DNA of 42,034 nt from an uncultured Rubrobacteraceae bacterium (GTDB lineage: Bacteria; Actinomycetota; Rubrobacteria; Rubrobacterales; Rubrobacteraceae): positions 1-42,034 of the forward strand of contig CADCVG010000030.1 in NCBI GenBank assembly GCA_902806075.1. The letters are read 5' to 3'. A model generated the notes under the pieces. It searched no databases, was not told the DNA's origin, and saw nothing but the letters and a program-made list of their open reading frames with translations. The position numbers and the translations under genes are program-made. Below are positions 16,152-25,210 of this stretch, piece by piece; positions within the stretch are counted from its first letter, which is position 1; each line of letters opens with the position of its first letter.

Positions 16152-17291
16152 TCAGCGCTTGTATGGGTCGCTGCGGGCGTACTCCGCCATGTCTTCGGCG
16201 ATGAGTTCCTTCTCCTCCGCGATGTAACGCTCGATCGCGCGCCGGAACCCCGGGTGGTGGAGGGCATGCGCGCTGTAGGTCAGGGACGGGAGGAAGCCGC
16301 GCGCCAGCTTGTGCTCGCCCTGTGCGCCGGCTTCGAAGAGTGCGAGGCGCCGCTCGATGGCGAACTCGATCGCCTGGTAGTAGCAAAGCTCGAAGTGCAG
16401 GTTGCGCCGCCCTTCTGTCGCTCCCCAGTAGCGGCCGTAGAGCGTCTGGCCCTTGAAGAAGTTGAGCGCGCCTGCGACCGGGCGGCCCGCGCCGTCGCGG
16501 GCGAGGACGAGTAGGATGCGGTCGCGCATCGTCCGGAAGACCTCGGCGAAGAACCCCTCGGTTAGGTACGGCATGCCCCATTTCCTGTCGAGCGTGCCGA
16601 GGTAGAACCGGTACATGATGGCCGCGTGCTCGGGGGAGAGCGCCTCCCCCGTGAGACGTTCGATCTCGAGTCCCTCGCCTGCGAGCTGGCGGCGCTCTCG
16701 CGCGACCTGGCGGCGCCGCTTGCTGGTCAGCGCGTCCAGGTAATCGGAGAACGCGTCGTAGCCGCGGTTGCGCCAGTGGAACTGCAGCGAATGCCGCACC
16801 GCGAACCCGCGCTCGGCGAACTCGTCGAGCTCCTCCTCGGGGAGGAAGAGCGCGTGCGACGAACTGACGCGGCGCTCGTCGCCGAGCCTCTGCGCCGCGT
16901 CGAGCAAGGCGCGCGTCACCGCCGCGCGGCCGGCGTCGGGGCCATGCACCAGTAGTTTCGGGCCGGTCGCGGGCGTGAACGGCACCGCGGCTACGAGCTT
17001 CGGGTAGTATGTGAGCCCGTGCCGTTGGTAAGCCCGTGCCCACTCCCAATCGAAGATGTACTCGCCATAGCTATCCGTCTTGAGGTAGAGGCAGAGCGCG
17101 CCGAGGACGCGTCCTATGTCGTCCTTGCAGACGAGGTAGACCGGCGACCACCCGGTAGCATCCCCGATGCTGCCCGAGCGTTCGAGCGCGCGCAGGAACT
17201 CGAAGTCGAAGAACGGGAAATTCGGTGGCTCGAGCGCGCGCCACGTTGCCTCGTCCACCTGCTCGATTCCGGGGAGCCGCTCGACCCGCAT
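16152..17291 (-). CDS. FemAB-like / peptidogalycan-family acyltransferase (PF04339)
   Basis: About 379 residues from ATG 17291 (MRVERLPGIEQVDEATWRAL); the track ORF extends 46 codons upstream without family character. The pattern matches the FemAB-like group often called GNAT family N-acetyltransferase. It has NFPFFDFEFLRALERSGS near the start, YDAFSDYLDALTSKRRRQVARER near the middle, YRFYLGTLDRKWGMPYLT, and the C-terminal GAQGEHKLARGFLPSLTYSAH. Members have the double-GNAT fold of Fem ligases and are thought to transfer acyl or aminoacyl groups; the substrate here is unknown. It lies between two decayed IS5-type fragments, which suggests the block may have moved. Confidence 0.85.
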   Translation of the reverse strand: MRVERLPGIEQVDEATWRALEPPNFPFFDFEFLRALERSGSIGDATGWSPVYLVCKDDIGRVLGALCLYLKTDSYGEYIFDWEWARAYQRHGLTYYPKLVAAVPFTPATGPKLLVHGPDAGRAAVTRALLDAAQRLGDERRVSSSHALFLPEEELDEFAERGFAVRHSLQFHWRNRGYDAFSDYLDALTSKRRRQVARERRQLAGEGLEIERLTGEALSPEHAAIMYRFYLGTLDRKWGMPYLTEGFFAEVFRTMRDRILLVLARDGAGRPVAGALNFFKGQTLYGRYWGATEGRRNLHFELCYYQAIEFAIERRLALFEAGAQGEHKLARGFLPSLTYSAHALHHPGFRRAIERYIAEEKELIAEDMAEYARSDPYKR

Positions 17292-17690
17292 CACATCAGC
17301 GCCGGGCCAGCTTCGACGGCGGGCGACCAACCGGGGCCGTCGGACCGGAAAGAAGGAGTCGCTCAGGATCCGAGCAGAACCGCACGGGCCGTCCCGTGTC
17401 TCCGGCTCCCGGCGGCCGGGTTCGTACACGGGTTCTCGTCCCTGGCGGCCTCCTCCCGCTTCCTTCGGGGACAGGCTCCTCGGCGAGGTCGTAATGCCAC
17501 CGGGTGCCGCAATGCTCGACTCCGGCTACCGGCGCCCGCCCGTCGGGGGCATGCGAGCCTGACAGTTCGCTGATGGGCGAGACCTCGAAGACGGGCTTCG
17601 GTGCTCCGAACCTGCCCCTCGCGTCCGCGCGGGAGAGCACCTGTTGTCTGGTGGAAGCCGTGAGTAACTCCTCTGTACGGTGGACGACAA
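17292..17690. other. gap beside the IS remnant, no gene supported
   Basis: Only long shadow frames run through this ~400-nt stretch (17019..17573 plus, 17296..18108 minus), and none resembles a known protein here. It is probably decayed insertion-sequence or promoter DNA upstream of the FemAB-like gene. Confidence 0.35.
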
Positions 17691-17693
17691 CGG

Positions 17694-18021
17694 TTATTCT
17701 ACTCGCACTCGTCCTGCGCTTACCTCGAGGTATGACCTGTGGTCGTCGACTCGACACGCGAGGTTCTGTTGCATCGGCCAGCAAGGTACGGAGCCGTTGT
17801 TTAACGACGAGCTTTTGAAGGTTCTTTGGTAGGCGACCGTCTGCCACAGAGGAAAGTCGTGGAGTGAGAGACACCAGCGCAACCCGAACGCAGAACGTAA
17901 AGACGGCGTCCAGCATGCGGCGTGTGGGCCAAACGCTCGGCCGTCTTCTGCACGAGGGCCGGCAGACCAGAGGTTCGAGTACGGCCCACTCCTCAGTGGT
18001 TAGATCGCCGGGGTAGCGCAT
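17694..18021 (-). pseudogene. IS5-type transposase, N-terminal remnant with frameshifts
   Basis: On the minus strand ATG 18021 begins MRYPGDLTTEEWAVLEPLV, the standard opening of IS5-family transposases, and continues to TRRMLDAVF. The next expected words appear in other frames: YVLRSGCAG, then LHDFPLWQTVAYQ. At least two frameshifts are needed, so the gene is dead. The catalytic centre is not recognisable downstream. The C-terminal remnant at 15.9 kb is on the opposite strand, so it is not simply the other half. Confidence 0.75.
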
Positions 18022-18230
18022 CTGGCGTCTTGGCGCTTCGTCGGAGAGGCATGCACCGTTTACGCTCTTCGGAGGTTCCGTAGGAGAGGCGTCCGATGGA
18101 CTGCCCAAAGGCGCGCCTCTACCTGCTTAGATAGAGGCGCGGCCAGTTACTTTACCCGTCGTCCCGCTTGCTGCTCCTACATCCCTTACGTTAGCAAGCC
18201 TTCTCGAAGCTCTCCCATGGCCGTGAGCCG

Positions 18231-18842
18231 TCACCGTACGGGCTCGGGCCTTACGGATGCGGGGCCGGTCGACCCTTTCGTCCTCGCTGCGCCGGCACGC
18301 CGGGTCATAATGGCGCTCGTCAGTACCGTCCAGAGCAGGAAGAGTATGAAAGCCGGCCCGAACTCGGCGTTTAGGAACGCGCTATTGACGAGCAGGGCGC
18401 AAGCGGTTACAGCACCCGCCCAGCCTAACCAGACGGGCAAGGCGCCTGTTCTGATGATGAGGGCGCTCGCCGCAGCGGCCATAACGCCCAGAGGGGCCAG
18501 TGTGAGTATGAAGGAGGCGTTGTTCATGGCGATCAGTGCGCCTTCGATCTGAGTACCAGCCCCAGCCTCCCGTGCGGCGATGAAAGGGGCGAAGCTCGCG
18601 AGTTTCACTGCTAGGGCGACCAGGCCGGCACCGAGGGCCGTTGCGGAGAGCCATCCGTCCCCACCCTCCGCTTGGCGCAGAACGGCGAACAGGTAGCCCA
18701 GGAACGGGACGAACAAGATCAGCCCAAAAAGCTCCCACGGCACGACATCAGCCAGCGGGAGGCTTTCTCCGCCCAAGAGGAGCGCGACGAAGAGCATCCC
18801 ACTCGCCGCGCCCAACCTGGGCCACATCTGTTTGTCCATCAT
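18231..18842 (-). CDS. DUF4386-like integral membrane protein
   Basis: About 203 residues from ATG 18842 (MMDKQMWPRLGAASG), preceded by AAAGGCGG. Six hydrophobic stretches are visible (GMLFVALLLGG, ELFGLILFVPFLGYLFAVL, ALGAGLVALAVKLASF, FILTLAPLGVMAAAASALII, LGWAGAVTACALLVNSAF, AFILFLLWTVLTSAIM). The layout resembles DUF4386 and similar uncharacterised actinobacterial membrane proteins. It ends RPEPVR. It is divergent from the kinase/regulator pair, which often control such a neighbour. Function unknown. Confidence 0.75.
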   Translation of the reverse strand: MMDKQMWPRLGAASGMLFVALLLGGESLPLADVVPWELFGLILFVPFLGYLFAVLRQAEGGDGWLSATALGAGLVALAVKLASFAPFIAAREAGAGTQIEGALIAMNNASFILTLAPLGVMAAAASALIIRTGALPVWLGWAGAVTACALLVNSAFLNAEFGPAFILFLLWTVLTSAIMTRRAGAARTKGSTGPASVRPEPVR

Positions 18843-19013
18843 GTACCGCCTTTCCTCGGATCGACAACCGTTGCAACACAGCGTACGGCGCGTAGACGGG
18901 TGTGTCCTCATCCTGGATGATGATCTTCGCGTCGTCCTTGAGGATGACCTCGGGCGCAGAACGTCATCGAAAGAGATGATGCGGCAGGTGGCAAGAAGGG
19001 ATACATTTCGGGT

Positions 19014-20240
19014 GTGCTACTTGGTACTGTTACGAAGACGACGCGCGAGCGTCTCGCGTGGGGGCTGGACCTCTTGCTGGCCGCCGCACTAAGCGGAGCG
19101 GCGCTCTACGAGATCTGGGTGGCTCCGTTTCCTTCTGACATGGGCATCCCGGGGCCTCGGCTGGAGAACACGGTCATCTTTGTCTTGGTCGGGTTAACGC
19201 TTGTGCTGCGACGCCGGGTGCCCATCGCGACGCTTTTCGCGATCGTGGTCGCGGTACTGATCCAGAGGGAGATCTTCCTTCCCCAGTCCGTCGATCAGGC
19301 TCCCATCGAGAGCTTCCTCGCCCTGCTTGTGGCTTTCTACTCGACAACAGCCTACGCCGAACTGCGCCGGGCAGCCATTGGTGGGGTGATCGCCGGCGCG
19401 GTGATCGTCGCAACGGACCTTCCCTATCTCATCGCGGGCGACCCCCGCCAGGACACGGTCCCCTCCTGGATCTTCATGGCTACCTTATGGCTGGCTGGGT
19501 GGGCCTTCCGCAGGCAACGGACCCAGTCCGCCCGACTCCAGGACAGGGCCGCAGTACTGGAGCGCGAACGCGAGGAGCGGGCACGGGTGGCCGTGGCCGA
19601 AGAACGCGCTCGAATCGCCCGCGAGTTGCACGACGTGGTGGCGCACAGCGTGAGCGTGATCGTAATACAGGCTCAAGCCGCTCAGCGCCTCATCGACAGA
19701 GAACAGCATGACGCTCGGGGAGCTTTGGGATCTATCGAGACGAGTGGCAGGCAGGCGCTCGTGGAGTTGCGCCGGATGCTCGGGATCCTGCGTCGCGCTG
19801 ACGAGGAGCCGGCGCTCGCTCCCCAGCCCGGTCTGCGGCATCTGAACACACTCGTCGAGCAGTTTCGCGAGTCGGGGCTGCCCGTGGAGTTGAGCGTGGA
19901 AGGCGAAGCCAAGCCCCTGCCGCCCGGTGTGGATCTCTCCGCCTATCGGATCGTACAGGAAGGGCTCACCAACGTCCTCAAGCACGCCGGGCCGGCTCAC
20001 GCCCGGGTGGCGATCCACTACAGAGACGACGAGGTGAGACTCGAGATTCTCGACGATGGTGCCGGGACGGGAGAGGGTGGCGGCTCGGGCCACGGCCTTA
20101 TCGGTATGCTCGAACGAGCCGCCCTCTACGGGGGCGTCTTCGAGAGCGGAGAGCGGGAAGGTGGAGGATACTTCGTCCGCGCACGGCTTCCTCTCAGTAT
20201 CCCTTCCAGCGAGCACATCGTGGAGGAGAGAACGACGTGA
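19014..20240 (+). CDS. NarL-type sensor histidine kinase
   Basis: 408 residues from GTG 19014. The N-terminal third has about four to five membrane helices with short loops (LLLAAALSGAALYEIW; ENTVIFVLVGLTLVL; TLFAIVVAVLI; IGGVIAGAVIVATDLP; WIFMATLWLAGWAF). A coiled stretch (LQDRAAVLEREREERARVAVAEE) leads into the HisKA_3 domain with phospho-acceptor H206 in RIARELHDVVAHS. The HATPase domain has YRIVQEGLTNVLKHAG and DDGAGTGEGGGSGHGLIGM. It autophosphorylates and passes phosphate to the regulator encoded next, with which it overlaps by four bases. The signal is unknown; the compact membrane sensor suggests an envelope cue. Confidence 0.93.
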   Translation: MLLGTVTKTTRERLAWGLDLLLAAALSGAALYEIWVAPFPSDMGIPGPRLENTVIFVLVGLTLVLRRRVPIATLFAIVVAVLIQREIFLPQSVDQAPIESFLALLVAFYSTTAYAELRRAAIGGVIAGAVIVATDLPYLIAGDPRQDTVPSWIFMATLWLAGWAFRRQRTQSARLQDRAAVLEREREERARVAVAEERARIARELHDVVAHSVSVIVIQAQAAQRLIDREQHDARGALGSIETSGRQALVELRRMLGILRRADEEPALAPQPGLRHLNTLVEQFRESGLPVELSVEGEAKPLPPGVDLSAYRIVQEGLTNVLKHAGPAHARVAIHYRDDEVRLEILDDGAGTGEGGGSGHGLIGMLERAALYGGVFESGEREGGGYFVRARLPLSIPSSEHIVEERTT

Positions 20241-20902
20241 GCATAAAGGTGGTCGTCGCCGACGATCAGGAGCTGGTGCGCACCGGTTTTCGGGTGATCC
20301 TCAACTCCGAGCCGGACATCGAGGTGGTAGGCGAAGCCGGTAACGGACACGAGGCCATCGAGGTCGCGGTGCGGCTCCGACCCGACGTGGTCCTGATGGA
20401 CATCCGCATGCCGGTGCTCGACGGGCTCGAGGCCACCCGCGGAATCGTGACCGACCCCGAGAAAGGACCGCGGGTCCTGATCCTCACTACCTTCGACCTC
20501 GACGAGTACGTCTACGAGGCGCTCAGCTCCGGCGCAAGCGGTTTCCTGCTCAAGGACGGCCCGGCCGAACAACTCCTCTCGGCGGTGCGCGTCGTCGCGC
20601 GGGGTGACGCCCTGCTCGCCCCGCAGGTTACCCGTCGGCTCATCGCCGAGTTCTCGCGCCGCCCGCGCCCCGGCACCAGACCCGCACGGCTGGAGGCACT
20701 TACCCAGCGCGAACTGGACGTGCTAAAGCTCGTCGCGCGCGGACTCTCGAACGGCGAGATCGCCAGGGAACTCTATGTGGCGGAGACTACCGTCAGGACG
20801 CATGTCGCGCATATCCTGACCAAGCTCGGCCTGCGCGACCGGGTGCAGGCGGTTATCCTGGCCTACGAGGCGAGCCTCGTTCGTCCGGGTGTACCGTCGT
20901 GA
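20237..20902 (+). CDS. NarL/LuxR-type response regulator
   Basis: 221 residues from GTG 20237, overlapping the kinase stop as GTGA. The receiver domain has acidic pair D9/D10, phospho-acceptor D55 (VVLMDIRMP) and conserved lysine in GFLLKDGP. The LuxR helix-turn-helix is LTQRELDVLKLVARGLSNGE followed by IARELYVAETTVRTHV. It is the partner of the upstream kinase. A likely but untested target is the divergent membrane protein at 18.2-18.8 kb. Confidence 0.95.
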   Translation: MSIKVVVADDQELVRTGFRVILNSEPDIEVVGEAGNGHEAIEVAVRLRPDVVLMDIRMPVLDGLEATRGIVTDPEKGPRVLILTTFDLDEYVYEALSSGASGFLLKDGPAEQLLSAVRVVARGDALLAPQVTRRLIAEFSRRPRPGTRPARLEALTQRELDVLKLVARGLSNGEIARELYVAETTVRTHVAHILTKLGLRDRVQAVILAYEASLVRPGVPS

Positions 20903-21021
20903 GGGCTAACCCTTCCGATTTACTAGACTAGGCTTCGCTTTGTTCGTGTTAGCATCAAGTCATGCGTGCCGAAGAGGAGCGAAGGTTACCCGGCACGATC
21001 TAGTGAGAAAGGAAACGGTAC

Positions 21022-21825
21022 ATGGCGCTAGCGAAAGGAACCGGCCCGTTTGGTGAGAGGCACGGTGGTGCGTTCAACTTCGACACCTCGGTGCTGAAGG
21101 CTCACACCCTGTACTTCGAGGACTGCCCCAAGCGGGTGCGGGCGGTCTTTAACGGCGAGACGGTCGCCGACAGCCGGCGGGTGAAGATACTGCACGAGAC
21201 CGGACACTTGCCTATCTACTACTTCCCAGAGGAGGACCTCCGCCACGACCTCCTCGAAGAGAGTAACCACACTACCCACTGCCCGTTCAAGGGCGATGCT
21301 GCCTACCGCTCGGTGCGGGTAGGGGATAGGGTCGCCGAGAACGCGGTGTGGGGCTACCCGGAGCCTCTGGAGGAGGCCCCGCCCATCGCCGGCTATGTGG
21401 CCTTTTACCAGGGCGCGATGGACAAATGGCTGGAAGAGGACGAGGAGACCATCGGCCATCCCCACGACCCCTATCACCGGGTGGACGTACTCGAGAGCTC
21501 GCGGCACGTCAGGGTCAGGGTCAACGGCGAGGTCGTAGCCGAGACCGACCGGCCGAAGATCCTCTTCGAGACCAGCCTGCCTCCGCGCTACTACTTCCCT
21601 CCGGAGGACGTGCGTACGGAGGTCCTGGTCGGTAGCGAGACAAAGACCGTCTGCCCGTATAAGGGCGTCGGATCGCACTGGTCGGCGGAGGTGGGCGGCG
21701 AGCTTGTCGAGGATGCCGGGTGGGGCTACCCTGAGCCCCTGCCTGAGGCCCAGAAGGTCGAAGGGCACTTCTGCTTCTACGACGACAGGGTGGAGCTGGA
21801 GGTCGACGGGGAGAGGCAAGGGTAG
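21022..21825 (+). CDS. protein with two DUF427 domains
   Basis: 267 residues made of two copies of DUF427 (PF04248). Copy one covers about residues 30-125, with VRAVFNGETVADSRRVKILHET, YYFPEEDLR, HCPFKGDAAY and VWGYPEPLEEA. Copy two is about 150-255, with VRVRVNGEVVAETDRPKILFET, YYFPPEDVR, VCPYKGVGSHW and GWGYPEPLPEA. Both copies keep the conserved C and K of CP(F/Y)KG. The family has a small beta-barrel fold; its biochemical role is not established. ATG 21022 has AAAGGAAAC upstream. It is a single-gene unit about 120 nt after the response regulator. Confidence 0.9.
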   Translation: MALAKGTGPFGERHGGAFNFDTSVLKAHTLYFEDCPKRVRAVFNGETVADSRRVKILHETGHLPIYYFPEEDLRHDLLEESNHTTHCPFKGDAAYRSVRVGDRVAENAVWGYPEPLEEAPPIAGYVAFYQGAMDKWLEEDEETIGHPHDPYHRVDVLESSRHVRVRVNGEVVAETDRPKILFETSLPPRYYFPPEDVRTEVLVGSETKTVCPYKGVGSHWSAEVGGELVEDAGWGYPEPLPEAQKVEGHFCFYDDRVELEVDGERQG

Positions 21826-21951
21826 CGCGAGGACGGCGTACCGACGAGCGGGGCTACCTGTACCGGCGGCCCCGCCGTCTCAGACTTCGTTACGTAGTGT
21901 GCGGCTCGTAGATGTAGCCGGAACGGCGGCGAGAAGAACGGTCCGGGGTGC

Positions 21952-22725
21952 CTACGCCGGCTCGTCGGCGATCTCCAGCAAGGTTTCGACGACCTTCTCG
22001 GGCGAGATGATCATGGCATCGTGGCCCGAGGGTATCTCCCGCACTTCCCAATCGTCCCGAGCCGCGGCCCAACGCCGGCTGGACTCTGTCGGGGGGTAAA
22101 GGGGCTCCGTGCATGTCAAGTACGTGCATGGTCTCCCGTTTCCGATGGGGTTGTTCAAGACCAGCCTGTCCGTGTAGGTCTTCAGCGGGTGGGGGGTCAG
22201 GCGACGGTTTACCCAGGCAACATCTTCGGGCTCTGAGATCCCGAACGCGGACGCGGGGAAGGGGCGCATCGCCAACCCGCCGCTGTACTCCTCGGCCTCC
22301 CTCACCCTCTCGGCGACGACGTCTGTGGGGAGCAGGTCGAAGGCCGTCCCGCCGTCCTCGACGATGAAGGCGTCCAGGTACACGAGACGACGCAGGCGCT
22401 CGGGCACGCGGTCGGCGGCCCCCGTTATGCAGATACCGCCGAAGCTGTGGCCCACCAGGATCACGTCCTCAAGCTCCTCGGCCTCGATAACGCCCACCAC
22501 GTCTTCGACGAAGGTGTCGAGACCGACGTTGGTGTCGAGGAGGTGCGCGCGTTCCCCGAGCCCTGTCTGCGTGGGGGTATACACGCGGTTGCCCGAAGAG
22601 AGCAGACGGTCCGCTACCCTCCTCCAGCACCAGCCCCCGTGAAAGGCCCCGTGAACCAGCACGAACGTCCTAACCCTATCGAGCACCTCGTCCTCCCCCA
22701 CAGCGGGCAGCATCGCCTCGGACAA
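21952..22725 (-). CDS. alpha/beta hydrolase, esterase of the MES-like group
   Basis: Up to 257 residues from TTG 22725; ATG 22713 is an alternative start. The oxyanion motif is VHGAFHGGWCW and the nucleophile elbow GHSFGG (S94). A likely acid follows in the C-terminal half, and the histidine is in PSGHDAMIISPEKV. TGLGERAHLLDTNVGLDTFV between them is typical of the plant methylesterase / bacterial salicylate-esterase-like Abhydrolase_6 group. The substrate is unknown. It lies 62 nt downstream of the dehalogenase-like gene on the same strand, probably in one operon. Confidence 0.85.
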   Translation of the reverse strand: MSEAMLPAVGEDEVLDRVRTFVLVHGAFHGGWCWRRVADRLLSSGNRVYTPTQTGLGERAHLLDTNVGLDTFVEDVVGVIEAEELEDVILVGHSFGGICITGAADRVPERLRRLVYLDAFIVEDGGTAFDLLPTDVVAERVREAEEYSGGLAMRPFPASAFGISEPEDVAWVNRRLTPHPLKTYTDRLVLNNPIGNGRPCTYLTCTEPLYPPTESSRRWAAARDDWEVREIPSGHDAMIISPEKVVETLLEIADEPA

Positions 22726-22787
22726 TCCCCGGCGGGGTCGCGGTGCAGCTCGCGTTCGTCTCTAAAACGGGCGCGTTCACCCGGCGC

Positions 22788-23660
22788 CTAGCTCTCGAGG
22801 AAGGACAAGAGCTCTTCCGCCGTATCCTCGGGTCTCTCTTCGGTAAGGAAGTGACCGCAGTCCAGGGGCCCGCCCCGCACGTCCAGGGCGTACCCGCGCC
22901 AGACCTCTGGCACGTCGTAGAGCTTCTCCATGGCGCCGTTGCGGCCCCAGAGGGTAAGGAGCGGGCACGCCACCTTGCGGCCCACATCGGCCTCGTCGTG
23001 GTCCAGGTCGATGCTCGCCGCGGCCCGGTAGTCCTCGCAGCTCGCGTGTATCGTCTCGGGGTCAAGAAAGCAGCGCTCGTACTCGGCGAGGGCCTCCGGC
23101 GCGAACGCCTTCAGGCCCGTTCCCCACCCGCCCAGCTTCTTGCGCAGGTAGTAGCCAGGGTCGGAGCCTATCAGCTTCTCCGGCAGGTCATAGGGCTGGG
23201 CGAGGAAGAACCAATGATAGTAGGTCATCCCGAGGTCCTTGTCCGCGGTCTCGAAGACGTGGCGGGTAGGGACGATGTCGAGTACCGCGAGCTTCGCCAC
23301 CCTGTCCGGGTGGTCCAGGGCCATCCGGTGCCCGACTCGCCCTCCCCTGTCGTGCCCGACGACCGCGAACCGGTCGAAGCCCAGGGCTACCATCGCCTCT
23401 ACCTGATCTTCGGCCATCGCGCGCTTGGAATAGCCGGCGTGATCCTCGCCGGCGGGCGGCTTGGAGCTATCCCCGTACCCCCGCAGGTCCGTCGCCAAGA
23501 CCGTAAAACGCTCGGCCAGGCGGGGCGCGACCAGATGCCACATGGCGAGAGTCTGCGGATAGCCGTGGAGCAACAAGACCGGCTCTCCTTCGCCCCCGCG
23601 TACCGCGTTAATAGTTGCCCCCCGGGTCTCGATCCGGACCCGCTCGAATCCCTCGAACAC
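22788..23660 (-). CDS. fluoroacetate/haloacetate dehalogenase-like hydrolase
   Basis: 290 residues from GTG 23660 with AAGGAGG upstream. It matches fluoroacetate dehalogenases rather than general epoxide hydrolases. The nucleophile is D104 in VGHDRGGRVGHRMALDHP, with carboxylate-binding R105 and R108. The acid is D128 in VLDIVPT, and the halide-pocket residues are H149 and W150 in YYHWFFLAQP and Y211 in CEDYRA. The base is H270 in DCGHFLTEERPEDTA. In known enzymes these residues strip fluoride or chloride from haloacetates to give glycolate. Its neighbour is an esterase, which could release a haloacid. Activity must be measured; some relatives act on other substrates. Confidence 0.85.
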   Translation of the reverse strand: MFEGFERVRIETRGATINAVRGGEGEPVLLLHGYPQTLAMWHLVAPRLAERFTVLATDLRGYGDSSKPPAGEDHAGYSKRAMAEDQVEAMVALGFDRFAVVGHDRGGRVGHRMALDHPDRVAKLAVLDIVPTRHVFETADKDLGMTYYHWFFLAQPYDLPEKLIGSDPGYYLRKKLGGWGTGLKAFAPEALAEYERCFLDPETIHASCEDYRAAASIDLDHDEADVGRKVACPLLTLWGRNGAMEKLYDVPEVWRGYALDVRGGPLDCGHFLTEERPEDTAEELLSFLES

Positions 23661-24071
23661 CTCGCCTCCTTACAGAGCTCTCCTCGACCAGCGAGTAAAG
23701 CCGATCGTACCAGGGTACCGTCCACGTATCTAGCCGGTCACTCACTCAAAGCGCACCTCCTTCACGCCTTCGGCGAGCAGGATTCCAGACCTTAAAGGTT
23801 CTCTGTCAGTCGCGGAGTAACCTCACGTCTGTCTTCTCCCAGTAGAAGGCGGCGTAGCCGGCGAGCGGGGCGAAGTATCCCGCCGGCTTCGGATGGCGAG
23901 CATGGGCTGATCTCGTAAGGATGCAGGAGCACTACGGAGGTACTTGCAGCTTCCGGACGAGCTCGCTCTGGTGGGAAGCCGGTTGACTCGAACCAAGTGT
24001 GCGGCTCATGATTACCTAAAACACCCGGAACGAGACGTGGATGGAGCAACCATCGCTAGGAGGTGTCGTTC
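23661..24071. other. gap before the HATPase gene with a possible small remnant
   Basis: No complete gene is supported. On the minus strand around 23811-23886 the frame GYFAPLAGYAAFYWEKTDV followed by RLLRD and a stop reads like a protein end, but no start or upstream part fits. The track ORF 23792..24049 uses another frame and looks random. Confidence 0.35.
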
Positions 24072-24797
24072 GTGAGAGAGAAGGATGAGACGGAGAAGCT
24101 GGAGCAACTGGCTGCTCGCGTCACGGTCACCGCCGACGCCGGGTTCCTGCCGCCCCTGATCGATTTCGTGAGACAAACGGCCCACCGGCTGGGACTGCGT
24201 GATGAAGCGGCCGAGCACCTGGACCGCGTCGTCGAGGTGGTCTGCCGGAACGTTATCGAGCACGCCTTCGAGCCGGGCAACGACGGGCGTTACGACGTCC
24301 TCGTCCTCCGCCGGCCCGGACAGGTCGTGGTCGCGGTCGAGGACCAGGGGCTGCCCTTCGATTACGAGTGCTTCAAGGACGGCGACGACCCGGTCCTGAG
24401 CGAGATGGTGCATCGTTCGTTCGCCGACGAGGTTCGCTTCGTCAACCTGGGGCGGCGCGGCAACCGGGTAGAGTTGATCAAGGCCCTGCCCCATGCCGAT
24501 GTTCGGGATCACCTCTCGGTGGACGAACATCATGAGACCGCCGGAGCCTCCGCCGCTTCCGGGGACGTTCCATTGGAGATCCGGATGATGCGCCCCGAAG
24601 AGTCTCCGGCCCTCTCTCGCGTCGTCTACCGCTCCTACGGCTACAGCTACGACCGGGACGACATCTACTACCCGGACCGCATCCGGGAGCTGCAGGAGAG
24701 CGGGTTGATGAGCTCCTGCGTGGCGGTCTCCCCCGAGGGCGAGTTCGTCGGCCACCTGGCCCTGACCAAGCTAGGACATAAACCCTGTCACACATAG
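24072..24797 (+). pseudogene. HATPase_c_2-GNAT fusion protein, truncated inside the GNAT domain
   Basis: From GTG 24072, preceded by AGGAGG. Residues 1-140 are an anti-sigma-type ATPase: EVVCRNVIEHAFEPGNDGRYDV is the N box and VVVAVEDQGLPFDYE the G1 region. After a short linker a GNAT domain begins (EIRMMRPEESPALSRVVYRS, YSYDRDDIYYPDRI, SPEGEFVGHLALTK). It then stops after a few unrelated residues (LGHKPCHT). Full-length members of this fusion family are far longer, from memory over 500 residues. A segment that looks like the family's C-terminus is found 8 kb away at 32.92-33.09 kb on the same strand. The gene is therefore probably interrupted. The ATPase half could still fold. Confidence 0.75.
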
Positions 24798-25207
24798 GCG
24801 CCGCAAGCCTTGCAGAAGGTTTGACGCTCATGGGCTGCTCGGGAATGTAACCCGATCGCCTTCGCGTAAAATACGTCTGTCGGATAATCTACTACACCTG
24901 CATCCCGCGACCCACCGGAACATGCAGTCAGAGTGAATAATTGTACGGCCACAGTTATTAGCAGGCCCACCCACGTTGCATCTGGCATCTCGATGGTCGC
25001 CTCGACTCACTTTACGCCCACCCTCAGGCGCATGGTGTAAAACTCCTCAACCTGCCCGTTGCCAAGTGCCTCCTGGAGCCGATCAAAGACACCCTGCGGA
25101 CCTCAGCCCAGCGCTTCTCGCCCAGCTTGCGACGCGAGAGCGCGCTCGGGGCCCACACTCCCGCGCCCGAGCGCCACGAACATCTCGCCGGAGCCGAGGA
25201 TCGAGCG
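24798..25207. other. left edge of the inserted segment, no gene supported
   Basis: About 400 nt with no ORF of recognisable family. Composition shifts to more A and T around 24850-24970, then returns to GC-rich. It lies between the truncated HATPase-GNAT gene and the truncated response regulator, so it probably contains decayed ends and the left junction. Confidence 0.45.
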
Positions 25208-25210
25208 GCG

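Noticed and set aside
16135-17049. 304-residue minus-strand ORF overlapping the FemAB-like gene
   Set aside because: Arginine/alanine-rich shadow in a neighbouring frame of the real gene.
21028-21819. 263-residue ORF antisense to the DUF427 gene
   Set aside because: Mirror frame of a high-GC gene; no ribosome site and no family.
24012-24755. 247-residue minus-strand ORF antisense to the HATPase gene
   Set aside because: Antisense shadow; the plus strand carries clear ATPase motifs and a strong ribosome site.
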